Below, one piece after another: positions 9,592 through 20,784 of a DNA stretch of 64,000 nt; position 1 is the stretch's first letter; each line of letters opens with the position of its first letter. The stretch spans positions 7,564,001 through 7,628,000 of the forward strand of contig NC_061473.1 in the NCBI RefSeq assembly GCF_022581195.2, read 5' to 3'. The position numbers and the translations under genes are program-made. The notes under the pieces were generated by a model. The model saw only the letters and a program-made list of their open reading frames with translations. It ran no database searches and was not told the DNA's origin. The stretch is from Helicoverpa zea. Its lineage: Eukaryota; Arthropoda; Insecta; Lepidoptera; Noctuidae.

Positions 9592-12545
9592 ATGTCTACC
9601 CCAGCCAGAAGTCGGGCACACCGCCTGTCTTACCGACGCTGTATTAACTGTTCCCTTTTACTAGCGTCTAATTTACGCCGGTATACAGTTGAGGAGTTGA
9701 ACGAGCAAATGACAGTTCTTCTACGAACTTGGACAACGCCTACACCTGTAAGTTATCGTGTGCATAAACAATAATAATTATTGTGGACAATATAAATATA
9801 GTGGTTAAATGCATTATGCAAACTCAAAATAACATTTGATTAGAGTAAACTTAGCACTGTAAACTTAGTTCTTTATGAGAGTTTATGTATTTACAAGTTT
9901 AAGCAGTTATAAATATAGAATAGTATAGAATATAATCTTTTCCAGGTAACGTCAGATGATATCCTATGTATTGAATGTTATTTGCTGTTGCAAGAAAGGA
10001 TATTGTCAAATATAACTGGATCCCACGAGGATATATCACCTGCATATGGTCACTTAAATGTTTGTTATGGATGTGGTATCTCTGTTGCAAGTCGGAGAAC
10101 CCACAGAGTTGAGTTAGACTGTCCACAACGTAGCATGATTTTAAGATGGACTTTAGCACATCTGGTGAGTATTATTTAATAACATTCTGTATCATCACGC
10201 CTATAATCCCCAATCACAAGCGTGACGACGATTAGGCAGAGGTGTACCTAACAGTACACAATACATTTTGTCAGTTATGTTCTAAGTAATAACGGTGAGA
10301 CCATGCAATCAACCAGGCACAAACCCAGTATTCCAGGCTCTTCTGGTTACTACTCATGAAATCTTAATGGAAATACCCAGAAACCCAATCCTGGAACTGA
10401 ACCTGAGATCTCATACCCTGCAATTGTGTTTAACATTTTCTAAATAATGTTTCAGAAAAAATGCTGCATAGTTTATTTCTAATTGATGCTATTTTTATTC
10501 ATATGCTTGCACAATAACAATATAGGGTTTGGTACCTATTCTGATATTCACTAATACCAACTATTTCATTTTAGGTTCCACATTTACAAAAAGTGTGCAT
10601 TCCTTGCTGGTTAGCAGCAACTCGGGAGACGAGACGTTTGGAGGTTCAAGATTCAAACAGACCTGCAAGGGTCATGGATGCAGCTCTATCTTCATTAGAA
10701 GACCCCGAGATACCTGAACCACCTCCAATGCCAGCTCCAACATCTCAACCACAACAAGCATTACGAGTTCAATCTAAGATTAACTCACAAAAGTATAAAC
10801 GAGTTGCTGCAGCTTCTCGTCACTGTATGTTTGTAGGCTGTGATAATGATGAACGTCTTTTAGTACCTATGACTATAAAGGAACTGTTGTTATTGCAGTA
10901 CAATATATATATACCTTTAAATGCTAGAATCTGTCATCACCATTTATATAGCAATCAGTGGGATGAACTGACTACCAACCTAAATGACTTTACTAGCTTT
11001 CAAGTTGATGATATATTTTCCATACTGGAAAGAGCTTCTCAAAGAAGTTTAGATTTTAATAATATTGCAGCAATGGATGCACATTTACGCCATTATTGGC
11101 TGGGACTTACAGAGATGCAGTTTAATGAAATATTAAATAGCCTTCCTACTTTACATAATAAGGTTAGAAATCCTAGCCTTGCATTAAGCACATTTCTTGT
11201 TAAACTTAGGACAGGGGACAGCAACCAAAGACTGGCAACTCTTTTTCAATTGCCACGATCTACATTAGAAAAAAAAATGAACATTGTTAGGGAATGTTTA
11301 AAAGAACATTTTGTACCAATGCATTTGGGAGTTAATCACACTAATATACAAAATGTGGCCTCACGTAACAGGACTATTCCTGAAGGTCTATTCGGAGACA
11401 GTAGCATGGCTCCAGATTCTAAACCTGCTATTGTCATATGTGATGGTACATATGTTTATGTACAGAGTAGTAGTAACTACAAATATCAGAAACAGACATA
11501 TAGTCTACACAAATATAATAATTTGGTTAAACCCTTTTTAATCACATGTTGTGATGGATATATTTTAGAGTGCATTGGACCATATGAAGCAACAAAAAAT
11601 GACTCGACAATCATGAGTGATCTATTTCGTAATGAAAGTGGTCCAATGCGCTCATTTTTTAGACAGGGGGATGTCTTTATATTGGATAGGGGATTTAGAG
11701 ACGTGATCCCTGAACTCCAAAGCTATAATTATAAAACATACATGCCTGAGTCATTATTGGAAGGTGAATTTCAATTGACCACTGACCAAGCAAACAAGTC
11801 TAGGTGTGTGACTATGTGTAGATGGGTAGTTGAAATTGTAAATGGTCGCATCAAAAGAGACTACAAACTGTTTCGACAAGAATATTTTAACAGAGCATCA
11901 ACACACCTTATGGATGATTTTAAAATTGTTTGTGCCCTTTTGAATAAATTCCACCCAACAATTGAAGATAGACCTGACGCTGCAGAGTATGTGCAAATTG
12001 CTCAGGCGAGATTAAACAGTAGTAATTATTTGGGGGAATTTATTCGAAGGGATAACATCAATAGGAGACGTACGGTTTTCCAAAACATAGACAGCAATGC
12101 TCCCCATTTAGATCATTTTCCAAGATTAACTTTAGATGATTTAAGAAGATTTGCATTGGGATCTTACCAATTAAAACAGGCTAGATCCTATTATGGGGAG
12201 CACATAAGAAGTAATGGTACTTATAATGTTGAAGTAAGCAATGATGTCTTGGAAGAGGATTTGCCCTTAATATTGGGTCAAAATAATTATTTAATTAGGA
12301 CTAGAATTAAGTCCCGCCATGTGAGCCATAAAACATATTACTCTTATTTGTTGATAAGTAGAGATGAAGATCGGGCAAATTCTTTAGAAAGTATCATTGC
12401 TTACTATTGTAACTGTCTAGTGGGTAACCGTACGGTAGGGTGTTGTGCTCATACTATGACAGTATTGTGGTATTTAAGCTGGGGCCGCTTCAACAATGTG
12501 AGTGCTCCAGCTCAATCTTTGGACGAAATATTTTATGAAGAATAA
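9592..12545 (+). CDS. DDE_Tnp_4-like transposase with paired CxxC knuckles, C2CH finger and C-terminal SWIM finger (three exons, 781 aa)
   Basis: Exons 9592-9747, 9946-10164 and 10575-12545 join in phase 0 with gt...ag introns (CCT/gtaagt, tttccag/GTA, CTG/gtgagt, ttttag/GTT). The protein has four CxxC pairs (C17/C20, C60/C63, C92/C95, C133/C136). They form two likely zinc knuckles, each split by one intron. A THAP-like C2CH group follows (C209, C214, C245, H248). The catalytic core reads CDGTYVYVQ (D415), ILDRGFRD (D496) and VVEIVNGRIK (E545), the DDE_4 pattern of Harbinger/ISL2EU-type enzymes. A SWIM finger, CxC-x8-CxH (C737, C739, C748, H750), lies near the end. The frame is intact, so the enzyme could be functional. 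The start at 9592 is the first ATG that keeps the first CxxC. The superfamily name is inferred. Confidence 0.8.
10186..10440. repeat. Dispersed repeat inside intron 2 of the transposase gene
   Basis: The stretch with caaccaggcacaaacccag, tattccaggctcttctggtt and cctgagatctcataccc resembles a dispersed repeat I associate with noctuid moths. Its ends and class could not be defined here. Confidence 0.3.
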
Positions 12546-12634
12546 ATAGTTTATTCATGTTTTGTTTTTTTTTTATTTCCCTTGCTATTACTAAAATAAT
12601 AATAACTATCAATAACGGTAATTATGAGTCTATA

Positions 12635-12735
12635 CTAATATTATAAAGAGGAAAGATTTGATTAGGTAGGCTATAATTTATCCGGGTATGGAAAGGTGTT
12701 CCCGGGGACGCGGGTGTAACCGCGGGAAACACATA
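12635..12735 (-). repeat. Helitron-like fragment (antisense)
   Basis: It begins tctatactaatattataaag, the reverse complement of the 3' end shared by the Helitron-like copies at 43467-43662 and 50971-51121, and has a degenerate ...gaaaggtgttcccg...cgcgggtg body. Another antisense piece with the same start lies at 61040-61165. Confidence 0.55.
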
Positions 12736-15473
12736 ATAACAATTCCATTACTTTATGCATAAATAGAGACATAATTCCATGGTACTGCTATTTACAGTAC
12801 ATATTTCTATGCTCATAGTGATCTATAGTCCATGTCAATTTCTAATTATAACCTATATTCTTAAAACAGAAAAATAATGATATCTCTTGAACCAGGGTGA
12901 ATAAATGAAAAAAGGTTTCTGATTATGAAAATGCAATGTTTTTCCTATTAGTTAAAATAAAAATCTTCAGGGCACAAACATTTTTCACTGGGACCCAACT
13001 TCCCTTACAAAACGGGCAATCTCCTTTGAACGAGGTTCTCACTCATATACCACAAAACGCAACATATCGTTCACCCGAAATTCAAAATCAAATAATTCAA
13101 GCAATGGTTCAAGCGGTACGAAGTTCCATTGTCAAAGATATTAATGAATCTGACGTGAAATGGTTTACTCTAATGGAAGATGGGACGAGAGATAAAAATA
13201 ACCGCGAAAATATTGCATTAGCAATACGCTACGTCAAGGATGGTGTCGTCAATGAGTCGTTGCTGATGGTTAAGACTACTGAAAATCTTGATGCAGCCAC
13301 TTTCACGGAATTAACGTTAAATACTCTCACGGAAAATAACATTGACCCCTCTTGTATGCTTAGCCAATGCTATGATGGCGCAAGTGTAATGAGTGGGAAA
13401 GTTTCAGGAGTTGCGACTAGAATAGAAAATAAATTGGGCCGAAAAATTCCTTACGTCCACTGCTATAACCATCGCTTGCACTTAATAGTCATCAGGACTA
13501 TCTCAGAAATGACTTTTATTCGTTTATTTTTTGACCAATGCATCATGTTACATGAATTCTTTCATCATGGCAAAATAGCTGCCTTATATGATGGAAAAAG
13601 GATTGGCCGACTCCTCGAACAACGCTGGTCTGGACATTTAGCAGTTACAAAAGTTGTATACGATAATTATTCATCGATTTTGCAGACTTTGAAAGAAATT
13701 AAAAATGGCAGATTCAACGGTGATGACGTCGCCAAGAGTATAGGTATTAAAAAAGTCATGCTTGATCTGGAATTCCGAATAGCCATGGTTGTGGCCAAAA
13801 AAATCTTATCCACGCTACAACCTGCAGACAAAGCTTTGCAAGCCCGAAGCGCAGGATTAAAAGATGCCATAACAATCATAAAGTGTGTCAAAGATGAAAT
13901 TATTAAATTAAGATCAAATCAAATGTATAATCAAATTCTGGAAGAAGCTAAGTCTTTAACAAGCAATGACTGCGGCGAATCTGAAAATAGGACACAGACC
14001 TCGAAGAGGCAAGTAAAAAAACCAAATCGGATGGATGACTATTTGACGTACACCCCCTGTTCCTCCGCCAGACAAAATATAGATGAGAACGACGAGCCAT
14101 TTAAGTCTGAGTATTTCGAAACGTTGGACATTTTAATTGCTGAATTACAAAGAAGGTTTTCGGACAACGATGATTTAATTAATTCGATTGCAAGTCTTGA
14201 TGAGTTGGATGTAGATAAAATGGTTCCACTGAAAAATTTGGGTAAGTTTAAAAAAAAAAAAAATTCAAAAAAATTGTCATGTTCAATTTACAATTTTAAC
14301 TAATTTTTCAGGTCTGAAAATTCCATCAAGAGAAGAGGCTAGTGTGGTTAAAGCTTACTTGAGTCGTAACGAGGATATAATGGAAAATACATTGCAAGTT
14401 TTGTACAGGCAACGAGAGGCGTTCAAAGATACATATGAACTTTTTGCGTCTGTGGCGACCATAGGATGTAGCACTGCAGTGTGTGAATCTACGTTTTCAA
14501 CTTTAACTGCAATCAATAGGCCTCAAAGGCTGTCAATGGGTCACGAGAGAATGGCTGGTATGGTATTTCTGGCCTTTGAAAAAAAAAGAACAAAATCAGT
14601 TGATCTGAACGAAGTTCTTCGCATTTTTAATAACATGGCGAATCGTAGAATTCAGCTGTTTTAAATGTTTTTTATTATTATGTTAGTTAATTATTATAAT
14701 AAGTACGCAAAAACAATGTGATCTTAATGGTATTTTTGGTCGTTTCTATTTACTCGTATCACCCCACCCAATAATTAATTATTACCTCACTCTCACTCAG
14801 ACGTGGATCTCTACATCCAAATCTGGAAGTTCAACCATCTTATTCACTTGTTCTTCATCATTGAGGATTTAATAGTTCTTAGATCCATGCTCATGCACTG
14901 TCACAGTAATTATTTGTCTACGAATAACTATTCACATGATGGTGATATACATGGTGATTGATTTAGGAGCCCGTGTTTCGACGGCAGATCAATTATGATA
15001 ATTTTTTTACTTCCGCCCTACCTGTAACTAATGCTGCCCTACCTCAAATTCGACCCTAGCTACGGCCCTGATAAGGCATCTATAACAAATGAAAAGAAAC
15101 CAGAAGACATAATAACCACGTTCTGTTGCGATTCATATAACACAGATTGTTTGAAAAGAATTTGCCAAATATGTGCAACACGCTACGTTATGTATAAAGA
15201 GTTTAATAATGAGACTGTACTGTGTTTTTTCTGTAAATCAGGTTCTTTGGGACGCGTTCAGACCTAAAATTACTATGAGAAATAGAGTTGCTTCCTTTGT
15301 GATGCTGGTGAAATTTTCTCCCATGGTAAGCATCTGGGTTGGTTAGTTTTCAATCACCGGCTACTGACGCTTGCTCTAAGATAACATTAAAAACAAAAAT
15401 GACGTGTCTAAAAAGCAAATGTTGATTGCGAGTTCCGAGTTCATAAGTTGAAGGCCAAATGTTTTTAATGCTA

Positions 15474-15700
15474 TAGTTCGGCCATTCAGAGAATGCGTTC
15501 CTGACACGTCGCGATTGAACTGACGACGTAACTACATTCATTGATTATTGATATAATAATGTTGTTTTAATGCTCCTCAATTGTTAAAACGGTAAACAAC
15601 CAGCAAAAATATTTTTATCGTAACTGCAACGCCATTGCAAAGTTACGTCGTCAGTTCAATCGCGACGTGTCAGGAACGCATTCTCTGAATGGCCGAACTA
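15474..15700 (+). mobile_element. 227-bp TIR element (MITE family A), copy 1
   Basis: The terminal inverted repeats of about 55 bp begin TAGTTCGGCCATTCAGAGAA, with the mirror image ending TTCTCTGAATGGCCGAACTA, and are flanked by TA on both sides (15472-15473, 15701-15702). It has no coding capacity. A same-length copy lies in the opposite orientation at 58908-59134. A copy cut by the window end starts at 63854, and a longer relative is at 37213-38176. The TA duplication points to a Tc1/mariner-type source, which is an inference. This copy interrupts the Cys-rich gene fragment. Confidence 0.85.
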
Positions 15701-16204
15701 TAGTCTCAAAACACAAAATGAAAACAAAATAATATTATCATTTGATTGTCAAAAAAATTTGGTTTTGCCAAAAGTGCCCGACCAAAGCGCTTACTTTAGC
15801 CAACAGCTTTATACATATAATTTAACAATATGTCAAGGACCTTTACGTGGTCCTAAAAACATTTCAAATACATTCATATACACATGGCTCGAAACCGAGG
15901 CCTTAAAAGGATCTAATCAGACTGCTTCGGCATTATATCATAGACTGTTAAATACCAATATTGAAAGCACTATTGATCATATTAAATTATTTTGCGATGG
16001 AAATGCGTTTGAAATCGTTTTGTGATGCAGGTTTCATTAGAATAGGCATTAACTTTTGTCTCATAAGTTGAAGAACACTCTTCACAATTTGGGATATGTA
16101 GCACTCTGATATGCGGTATGCAGTTGACAAAGATTTATAGGTTTCCCCTGTGGCCAAAAATCTGTAACAACAAAATTTTATATTTTTACTATTTTTGTTT
16201 GCAG

Positions 16205-16740
16205 ACGAGGACTGTAAAAAGAAGTGGAAATCAATTCGTGACAGTTATCAGAGATTAAAAAAAAAAAAAAAATTGGGCACTGGCTCGCCTGCCCTAAAAA
16301 AACGAAGCAAAACAGACAATTGTCATTTTTAGACAATGTTCCACACCACAGAGCAGGAGGTACCAATATAACTCTATCGCAACAGGAACTTGGTGTTAAT
16401 AATGAAAATGTTAGTGTTGATGAACAGGAACAAGGTTTGGATACGACTTTTTCATCCAATAATAATGCAGAGCAAAGTACTACTGACCAAGAAGTTGAAG
16501 TTGGCACCGAAGCAGCTGATGCCTAATGTTGTAAAGGCAACAACACCCAAAAAAAAAGAAGAAAGAAGACATATTTTTGACATTATGGAAACAAAGAGAG
16601 GAACAGAGACAGGAACTATATAAAAATAAGGTCAGAAAGATGGATGATGATATTGATCTATTTTGTAAACATATTGGTGAAGTTTTACGTAATTTACCAC
16701 CATATGAAAAAGCAAAGGCAAAGAAACATTTCTTCTGGTG
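16205..16740 (+). pseudogene. MADF-BESS type protein, degraded exon
   Basis: After an acceptor-like ttgtttgcag the sequence reads DEDCKKKWKSIRDSYQRLKK, the third helix of a MADF DNA-binding domain. Acidic and Gln-rich linker sequence follows (HHRAGGTNITLSQQELGVNN). Near 16660 a BESS interaction motif is readable: DDIDLFCKHIGEVLRNLPPY. These parts lie in three different frames: one break occurs just before SFLDNVPHH (about 16315), and another between the stop at 16524 and the BESS block. The upstream MADF exon is not seen. MADF-BESS proteins are common host and transposon-derived transcription regulators in insects. This copy cannot make the whole protein. Confidence 0.6.
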
Positions 16741-17175
16741 AAGTTCTTTCGAACTTCACCCACTACCACAATAACCCGATACCCAATCACCAAACCATTC
16801 CACATTCCATTTTACAGAACCAATGTAGGTAAACGCTCGCCTATGGCACGAATTTGCAGTGAATATAACTCTTTGTGCGGGAGGTCGGACAATTTTGACA
16901 TTTTCCATGATCCTTATAATAAATTTAAGCGTAATGGAAATGCCTCATGTAAATAAATTTTTGCACAAAATTGACCAATTTAGAATTTAGAATAACACCT
17001 ATTATGAAATATTACTTTCTGATCATTTGCCTCTATTGATTCTTCTTCTTTTTTATTTTTGTTCTGTATAGTTTGGTTTCGTTGTGCACACCTGTAACTA
17101 ACTTATTTAAACAGGACTAACCATAATTGTTAATAAGTTGTTGGTGTGCCTTGTAAATAAATAAATAAATAAACT
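16738..17175 (+). mobile_element. 5'-truncated Jockey-like LINE: C-terminal codons and 3' UTR
   Basis: The frame at 16738-16956 reads FYRTNVGKRSPMARICSEYN, then a DNFDIFHD block and a stop. This is the same C-terminal architecture as the fragment at 509-781, although the sequence differs. The 3' UTR ends with ttgtaaataaataaataaat at about 17152-17174. No RT motifs remain. It directly follows the degraded BESS motif. Confidence 0.6.
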
Positions 17176-17706
17176 GTGTTACAATTTTATCAGTATAGAC
17201 TTGCTGTTCGTAAAAACTTTAGCCCATTATTTTTTTTACGCTGAAAAACTTTTTCATGAATATTGTGTCTTGGCCTATGTTAGGATTGAATCAAAAACAA
17301 CTCAGAGCTGACAATTAACACAATAATGTTAGACAAATGGGTCAAGGCATTGGTAAAATGATAATATTGCCATCAACTTATGTGGGAAGTCCTCGGCATA
17401 TGATGCATTGGAACTTTGTTAAACTTAGTTTTTAAGTAAATATTGAAGTCAACAAATGGTAAAAATATTTTTTTTAAATAATACTTTTCTGACTATTAAT
17501 ATATTAACTTACATAACTAACAAAATTATAGACGTATGTCTGAAATAAATGATTAAAAAAAAAATACCTAGTAACCAAGATAACCCATTAAAAGGCATTG
17601 GATCTGTATTTTCGCATCTCAAAACATGTTCTGTCATAGTCTATGACAGAACAAAAACAAGCTCCTCATTTATTTTAACTATGATATAAATTGTGATGAG
17701 GATTGT
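17176..17706. other. Gene-free stretch
   Basis: No gene is recognised. A short perfect palindrome, ctgtcatagtctatgacag, lies at about 17630-17648. The rest is AT-rich. Confidence 0.4.
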
Positions 17707-18066
17707 AAAGGACCAACCTCAAGTATGAGGGCGCGGGGTCGATCCCAGGTCAGGCAAGTACCAATGCAACTTTTCTAAGTTTGTATGTACTTTCTAAGTA
17801 TATCTTAGACACCATTGACTGTGTTTCGGATGGCACGTTAAACTGTAGGTCCCGGCTGTCAGTGAACATCCTTGGCAGTCGTTACGGGTAGTCAGAAGCC
17901 AGAAAGTCTGACACCAGTCTAACCAAGGGGTATCGGGTTGCCCGGGTTACTGGGTTGAGGAGGTCAGATAGGCAGTCGCTTCTTGTAAAGCACTGGTACT
18001 CAGCTGAATCCGGTTAGACTGGAAGCCGACCCCAACGTGATTGGGAAAAGGCTCGGAGGATGATGA
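17707..18066 (+). mobile_element. tRNA-derived SINE, copy A
   Basis: The head contains gggtcgatccc, a near-consensus polymerase III B box, after a degenerate A-box region. The body reads gtacttt-ctaagtatatcttagac, ggcacgttaaactgtaggtc and ccaaggggtatcgggttgcc. The tail reads gaccccaacgtgattggg, aaaaggctcggaggatgatg. Other copies are at 42427-42808 (best head), 55028-55343, 56113-56348 and a scrap at 61438-61520. The tail resembles that of the RTE-like LINE scrap at 59339-59589, which suggests shared retrotransposition machinery. Confidence 0.75.
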
Positions 18067-18932
18067 TAAATTGTGATGAGGCATATGAAATTTTTAAAAA
18101 AGATTGTGAATTAATACGTTGTGCGAAAAATATGTATTTAAAGCAATAAATAAATAAAATACTGTTCATTTTTCTAAAATACTGTTTGATAATCATCATA
18201 GACCTGAATATACTTTTTTTCTTGTAAAAAAAGTTGGCAACCCTAGTCATAGAGTTACTACATGAATTGAAGGATATTGAAACCAGAGAAAAAAGCATAG
18301 AAGCTTCGTCTTTTTTTCCTTTGACGCCTCTACTAGTTAGATTTCCAATCGCATCAAGTACAAGCAACAGTAGCCAAGCTCAAAAATACAAAGAATATGG
18401 ACTGCCATACTATTAGCATTCATAGACCATGAGGCATTTGACAACCTTATAATCATCTCAGACAACTAGCCCTAAGACAACTCACTGACCCTATGATCAT
18501 GTACAAACTATGCTCACACAACTAGTACAGAAAAGCCAAAAAGTGGGCTTACAGATTTTGTCATGAACTACCTAATTGAAGAACCTTTAATTTCATTTCA
18601 TAATACGCAATCCTAACCAAACTGCCGAAAAAAGCAAGACTAAGATACCCACTGACCAAAGTTTCACCAAATATTGCAAACAAACATCATTTTTTAACTT
18701 TTCCAACAACAAACATCGCCATACAACCTTTATCAAGATTTCAACATTTTTCCAACGAAAACCAAAAGCAGTAACAATCCCTAAGACGACCCACTGACCA
18801 ATAATTCAAAAAGACCACATCATTGCACAATGATTACATAACTTTTTTTCAGATAACTCGACAAAAACAGAAAAATAATCGATCAATGATTAGTAGACTA
18901 TGAAGCGAGAGAAAGACAAGACAAAAGACAAC
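18067..18932. other. Gene-free stretch with an unassigned short frame
   Basis: A plus-strand frame (about 18240-18416, LVIELLHELKDIETREKSIE) resembles the end of a coiled or acidic transposon accessory protein, but no domain is recognisable. The rest shows no gene. Confidence 0.3.
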
Positions 18933-19852
18933 TAGGGACACGAAAAAAGTATCGATGCTTTGTGGTATCGAGTACATTCCAGTTCGATACCGATACTTTT
19001 GTACTCGATACTTTGCATTCGATACTTTTACTCAATAAGTACTTTTTCCCAGGTATCGTATCGAATGAAGAATTTAATTTAACTGCGCTTTCTAGCTCAC
19101 TCGTTGAAAACTTTTTAAGACATTCGTCTTAAAAAAAGAAACGACATTTGATTTCTGGAGCCACCATAAGAAGTTGGCACACACTAAAAAACAAAATAAT
19201 AAAGCAAGTTCTTCATCTTCATGACAGCCTGAAATTTAAGGATGAATTAAGCTACTACTTATCGGCACAGGTTTCGCCACTTTCAGTAGATCCCTTAAAA
19301 CAATGGGAAGATATGAAAGTATTCCCAAAATTATATAAATTGGCACGAGAATGAATATATATATCAATCCCTGCGACGTCAGTACCTTCAGAACGATTAT
19401 TTTCTGAAGCACGAAGTACCATCACAAAAATTCGAAACCAAAAGGCTCAACAAACTTCTATTTTTAAGTGACTACGGAGGAGGAATGGGATCTTTAATCT
19501 ACTACGCGGGTGAAACTGTTGGACACTGCTAGTTTTTAGCATACCTCAAATAACTTAATATTGTTTCCTTTTGCTACATTTTCGATTTGTTTCATTCATT
19601 CCATTTTCCATTTTTCTATTATTCTATTAAATTTGTGTACCAATACCATTTGTTTTTTATGTCCTGCTGAACTGAAGTAAAACTGACATTATTTACTGAC
19701 TGATATTGACCTAGCAAATTTTGATCTAAAAAGTACTCGATACCTTGAAGTATCGATACTTTTGTTTCGATACTTTAATGAGTACGATACTTTGTTATCG
19801 ATTCTACTCATGAGTACGGTATCGATACTTTTGCTTCGATACCGTGTCCCTA
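18933..19852 (+). mobile_element. Internally deleted hAT element with 8-bp target duplication
   Basis: The ends are TAGGGACACG (18933-18942) and the mirror CGTGTCCCTA (19843-19852), flanked by AAGACAAC on both sides (18925-18932, 19853-19860). Each end carries several gtatcgatac / tcgatactttt words within about 110 bp, probable subterminal transposase-binding repeats. The core (19148-19470) encodes only the C-terminal hAT dimerisation region: DPLKQWEDMKVFPKLYKLAR, an in-frame TGA at 19352, then ISIPATSVPSERLFSEA. The N-terminal and catalytic parts are deleted, so any mobility would need a transposase from elsewhere. Confidence 0.85.
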
Positions 19853-19860
19853 AAGACAAC

Positions 19861-20724
19861 ACAACGAACGAAAAACGATAAAAGGACTTTGTTTGACTTA
19901 AGACCATAGACAAGACAAGACAAACTTTGTCGCAGAACAGTCCAAAGAGAAAAGCTTAATTAATTGAAACCAAAGAGCGCAACGCGATGTGTTGTGTCGA
20001 CACCCGACGCTCATCGTGCATTTTGCCCCACGCGATGCTACAACACGTACTTATCGTGTAGTGTAGTCTCTCACGAAAGACTGAAGTGTATTGACGTGCG
20101 ACGTGGCCATGGATTCGATACTGCTTGAAGACGAGCTAGATGAAGATTTTGAAGAAGATTTATTGCAGATTTTCGGGGTATATTTTGTACAGAAACAGTT
20201 AATTTAAAAAAGACGTACTAGCTAGACGCTGGGCTCATTAAATAAATCAAGACAGAGCTATGTACGGTGAATATCACGCGTGGCGTTCTTTGCTAACTAA
20301 AAACACACTGCACTGATTCGTGCCCCCCTCCCCTCTCCCGGCAACACGCTGATCCAAATCGATTGGATGTTGCGACGTGTGGTCACATAGCGTGATGTCT
20401 ATGTCTTCTGACTATATTAAATGTATGGAATTGATAAGTACTGACATGCGTCGGGTGGGGCGTGGCGTAGCGTCACGTTTTGGTAGTATGTTTTCGCCTT
20501 AAGTATCATCATCATCACTACATGTACTATGTAAAACAGTCGCTTTTTCAGGTATTTTTATCAGATGGAGTGTTTCAAGAGGAAGGTTTATGTGTGTAAT
20601 ATAGTAGAAAAACACTAATAATTTTAGATGTGTGTCTGATGGGATGTGATGGGATGTTGTAAACCGAAGCGAAGCGAGGCGAGGGCGGGTCACTAGTTGA
20701 GTAATATACTTGTAAACCTTAGAT
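19861..20724. other. Unassigned stretch, possible Harbinger-like remnant
   Basis: Repeated cgcgatg, gacgtgcgacgtgg and gcgtcacg words suggest an old element. A short acidic start (MDSILLEDELDEDFEEDLLQ at about 20109) is reminiscent of first exons of HARBI1-like transposases, but it stops after some 33 codons and nothing catalytic follows. The assignment is weak. Confidence 0.25.
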
Positions 20725-20784
20725 ATAAAGGTGCGACTGCACTAGACGGAGCTGCCCTGCAGCGGAACTGCGCGGCAAAGTTGA

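Larger units (their letters stand above)
8803..13027 (+). mobile_element. Nested DNA transposon encoding a DDE/SWIM transposase
   Basis: The insert splits the hAT transposase. Its ends carry facing copies of aaaggagattgcc (8803-8815) and ggcaatctccttt (13015-13027). A weaker shared subterminal block lies next to each (gtgtgcc-tgaa at about 8846 against tcagggcacaaac at about 12968). The exact end base is uncertain by a few nucleotides because the facing aaa/ttt could be flank or element. No target duplication longer than 3-4 bp is visible. Removing the insert restores the hAT reading frame (KDP then LNEVL). A three-exon transposase gene occupies 9592-12545. An antisense Helitron-like scrap (12635-12735) lies near the right end. 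Confidence 0.75.
8141..14664 (+). pseudogene. hAT transposase (TTF-type zinc finger / ZMYM1-like), interrupted by a nested transposon
   Basis: The ATG at 8141 gives MDIRAFFGKKRRL, a start typical of this hAT branch. Exon 1 (8141-8805) contains a TTF-type zinc finger region (FCYPCQQFLP...H...H, about residues 95-150). The reading is cut at KDP by the nested element and resumes at 13026 with LNEVLTHIPQNATYRSPEI. It continues through MLSQCYDGASVMSG, PYVHCYNHRLHLIV and QRWSGHL of the RNase H-like core to 14241. A 70-bp intron (14242-14311, gtaag...ttttcag) follows. The last exon (14312-14664) holds the hAT dimerisation motif (CESTFSTLTAINRPQRLSM). Joined, about 740 residues are free of stops apart from the insertion, so the transposase was probably intact when hit. 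Confidence 0.8.
7413..15070 (+). mobile_element. hAT transposon with 8-bp target duplication, carrying a nested transposon
   Basis: The ends form imperfect terminal inverted repeats: CATGGCCGTAGCTAGGG at 7413-7429 against the complement of CCCTAGCTACGGCCCTG at 15054-15070. Both flanks carry ATAAGGCA (7405-7412 and 15071-15078), the 8-bp target duplication expected for hAT. Inside lie a zinc-finger/hAT transposase gene starting at 8141 and, within its coding sequence, a second DNA transposon (about 8803-13027). Without the nested insert the element would be about 3.4 kb. The element itself interrupts an older gene fragment. Confidence 0.85.
7320..16025 (+). pseudogene. Gene fragment of a repeated lepidopteran Cys-rich family, split by hAT and a small TIR element
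   Basis: If the hAT element (7413-15070) and one copy of its target duplication are skipped, the plus-strand frame runs from VNMELLVSVLNKA straight into SITNEKKPEDIITTFCCDSY, then NTDCLKRICQICATR. The Cys-rich block stops at 15265. After an interrupting TIR element (15474-15700) a further piece at 15759-16025 reads LPKVPDQSAYFSQQLYTYNL and ...YTWLETEALKGSNQTASALY. Both blocks look like parts of one multi-copy protein family of moth genomes, without assigned function and probably transposon-derived. It is broken by stops, frameshifts and two insertions. The family membership is remembered by pattern only. Confidence 0.5.

Noticed and set aside
20109..20206. HARBI1-like first exon
   Set aside because: There are only about 33 acidic residues and no DDE motifs downstream. 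It is listed only as an unassigned stretch.
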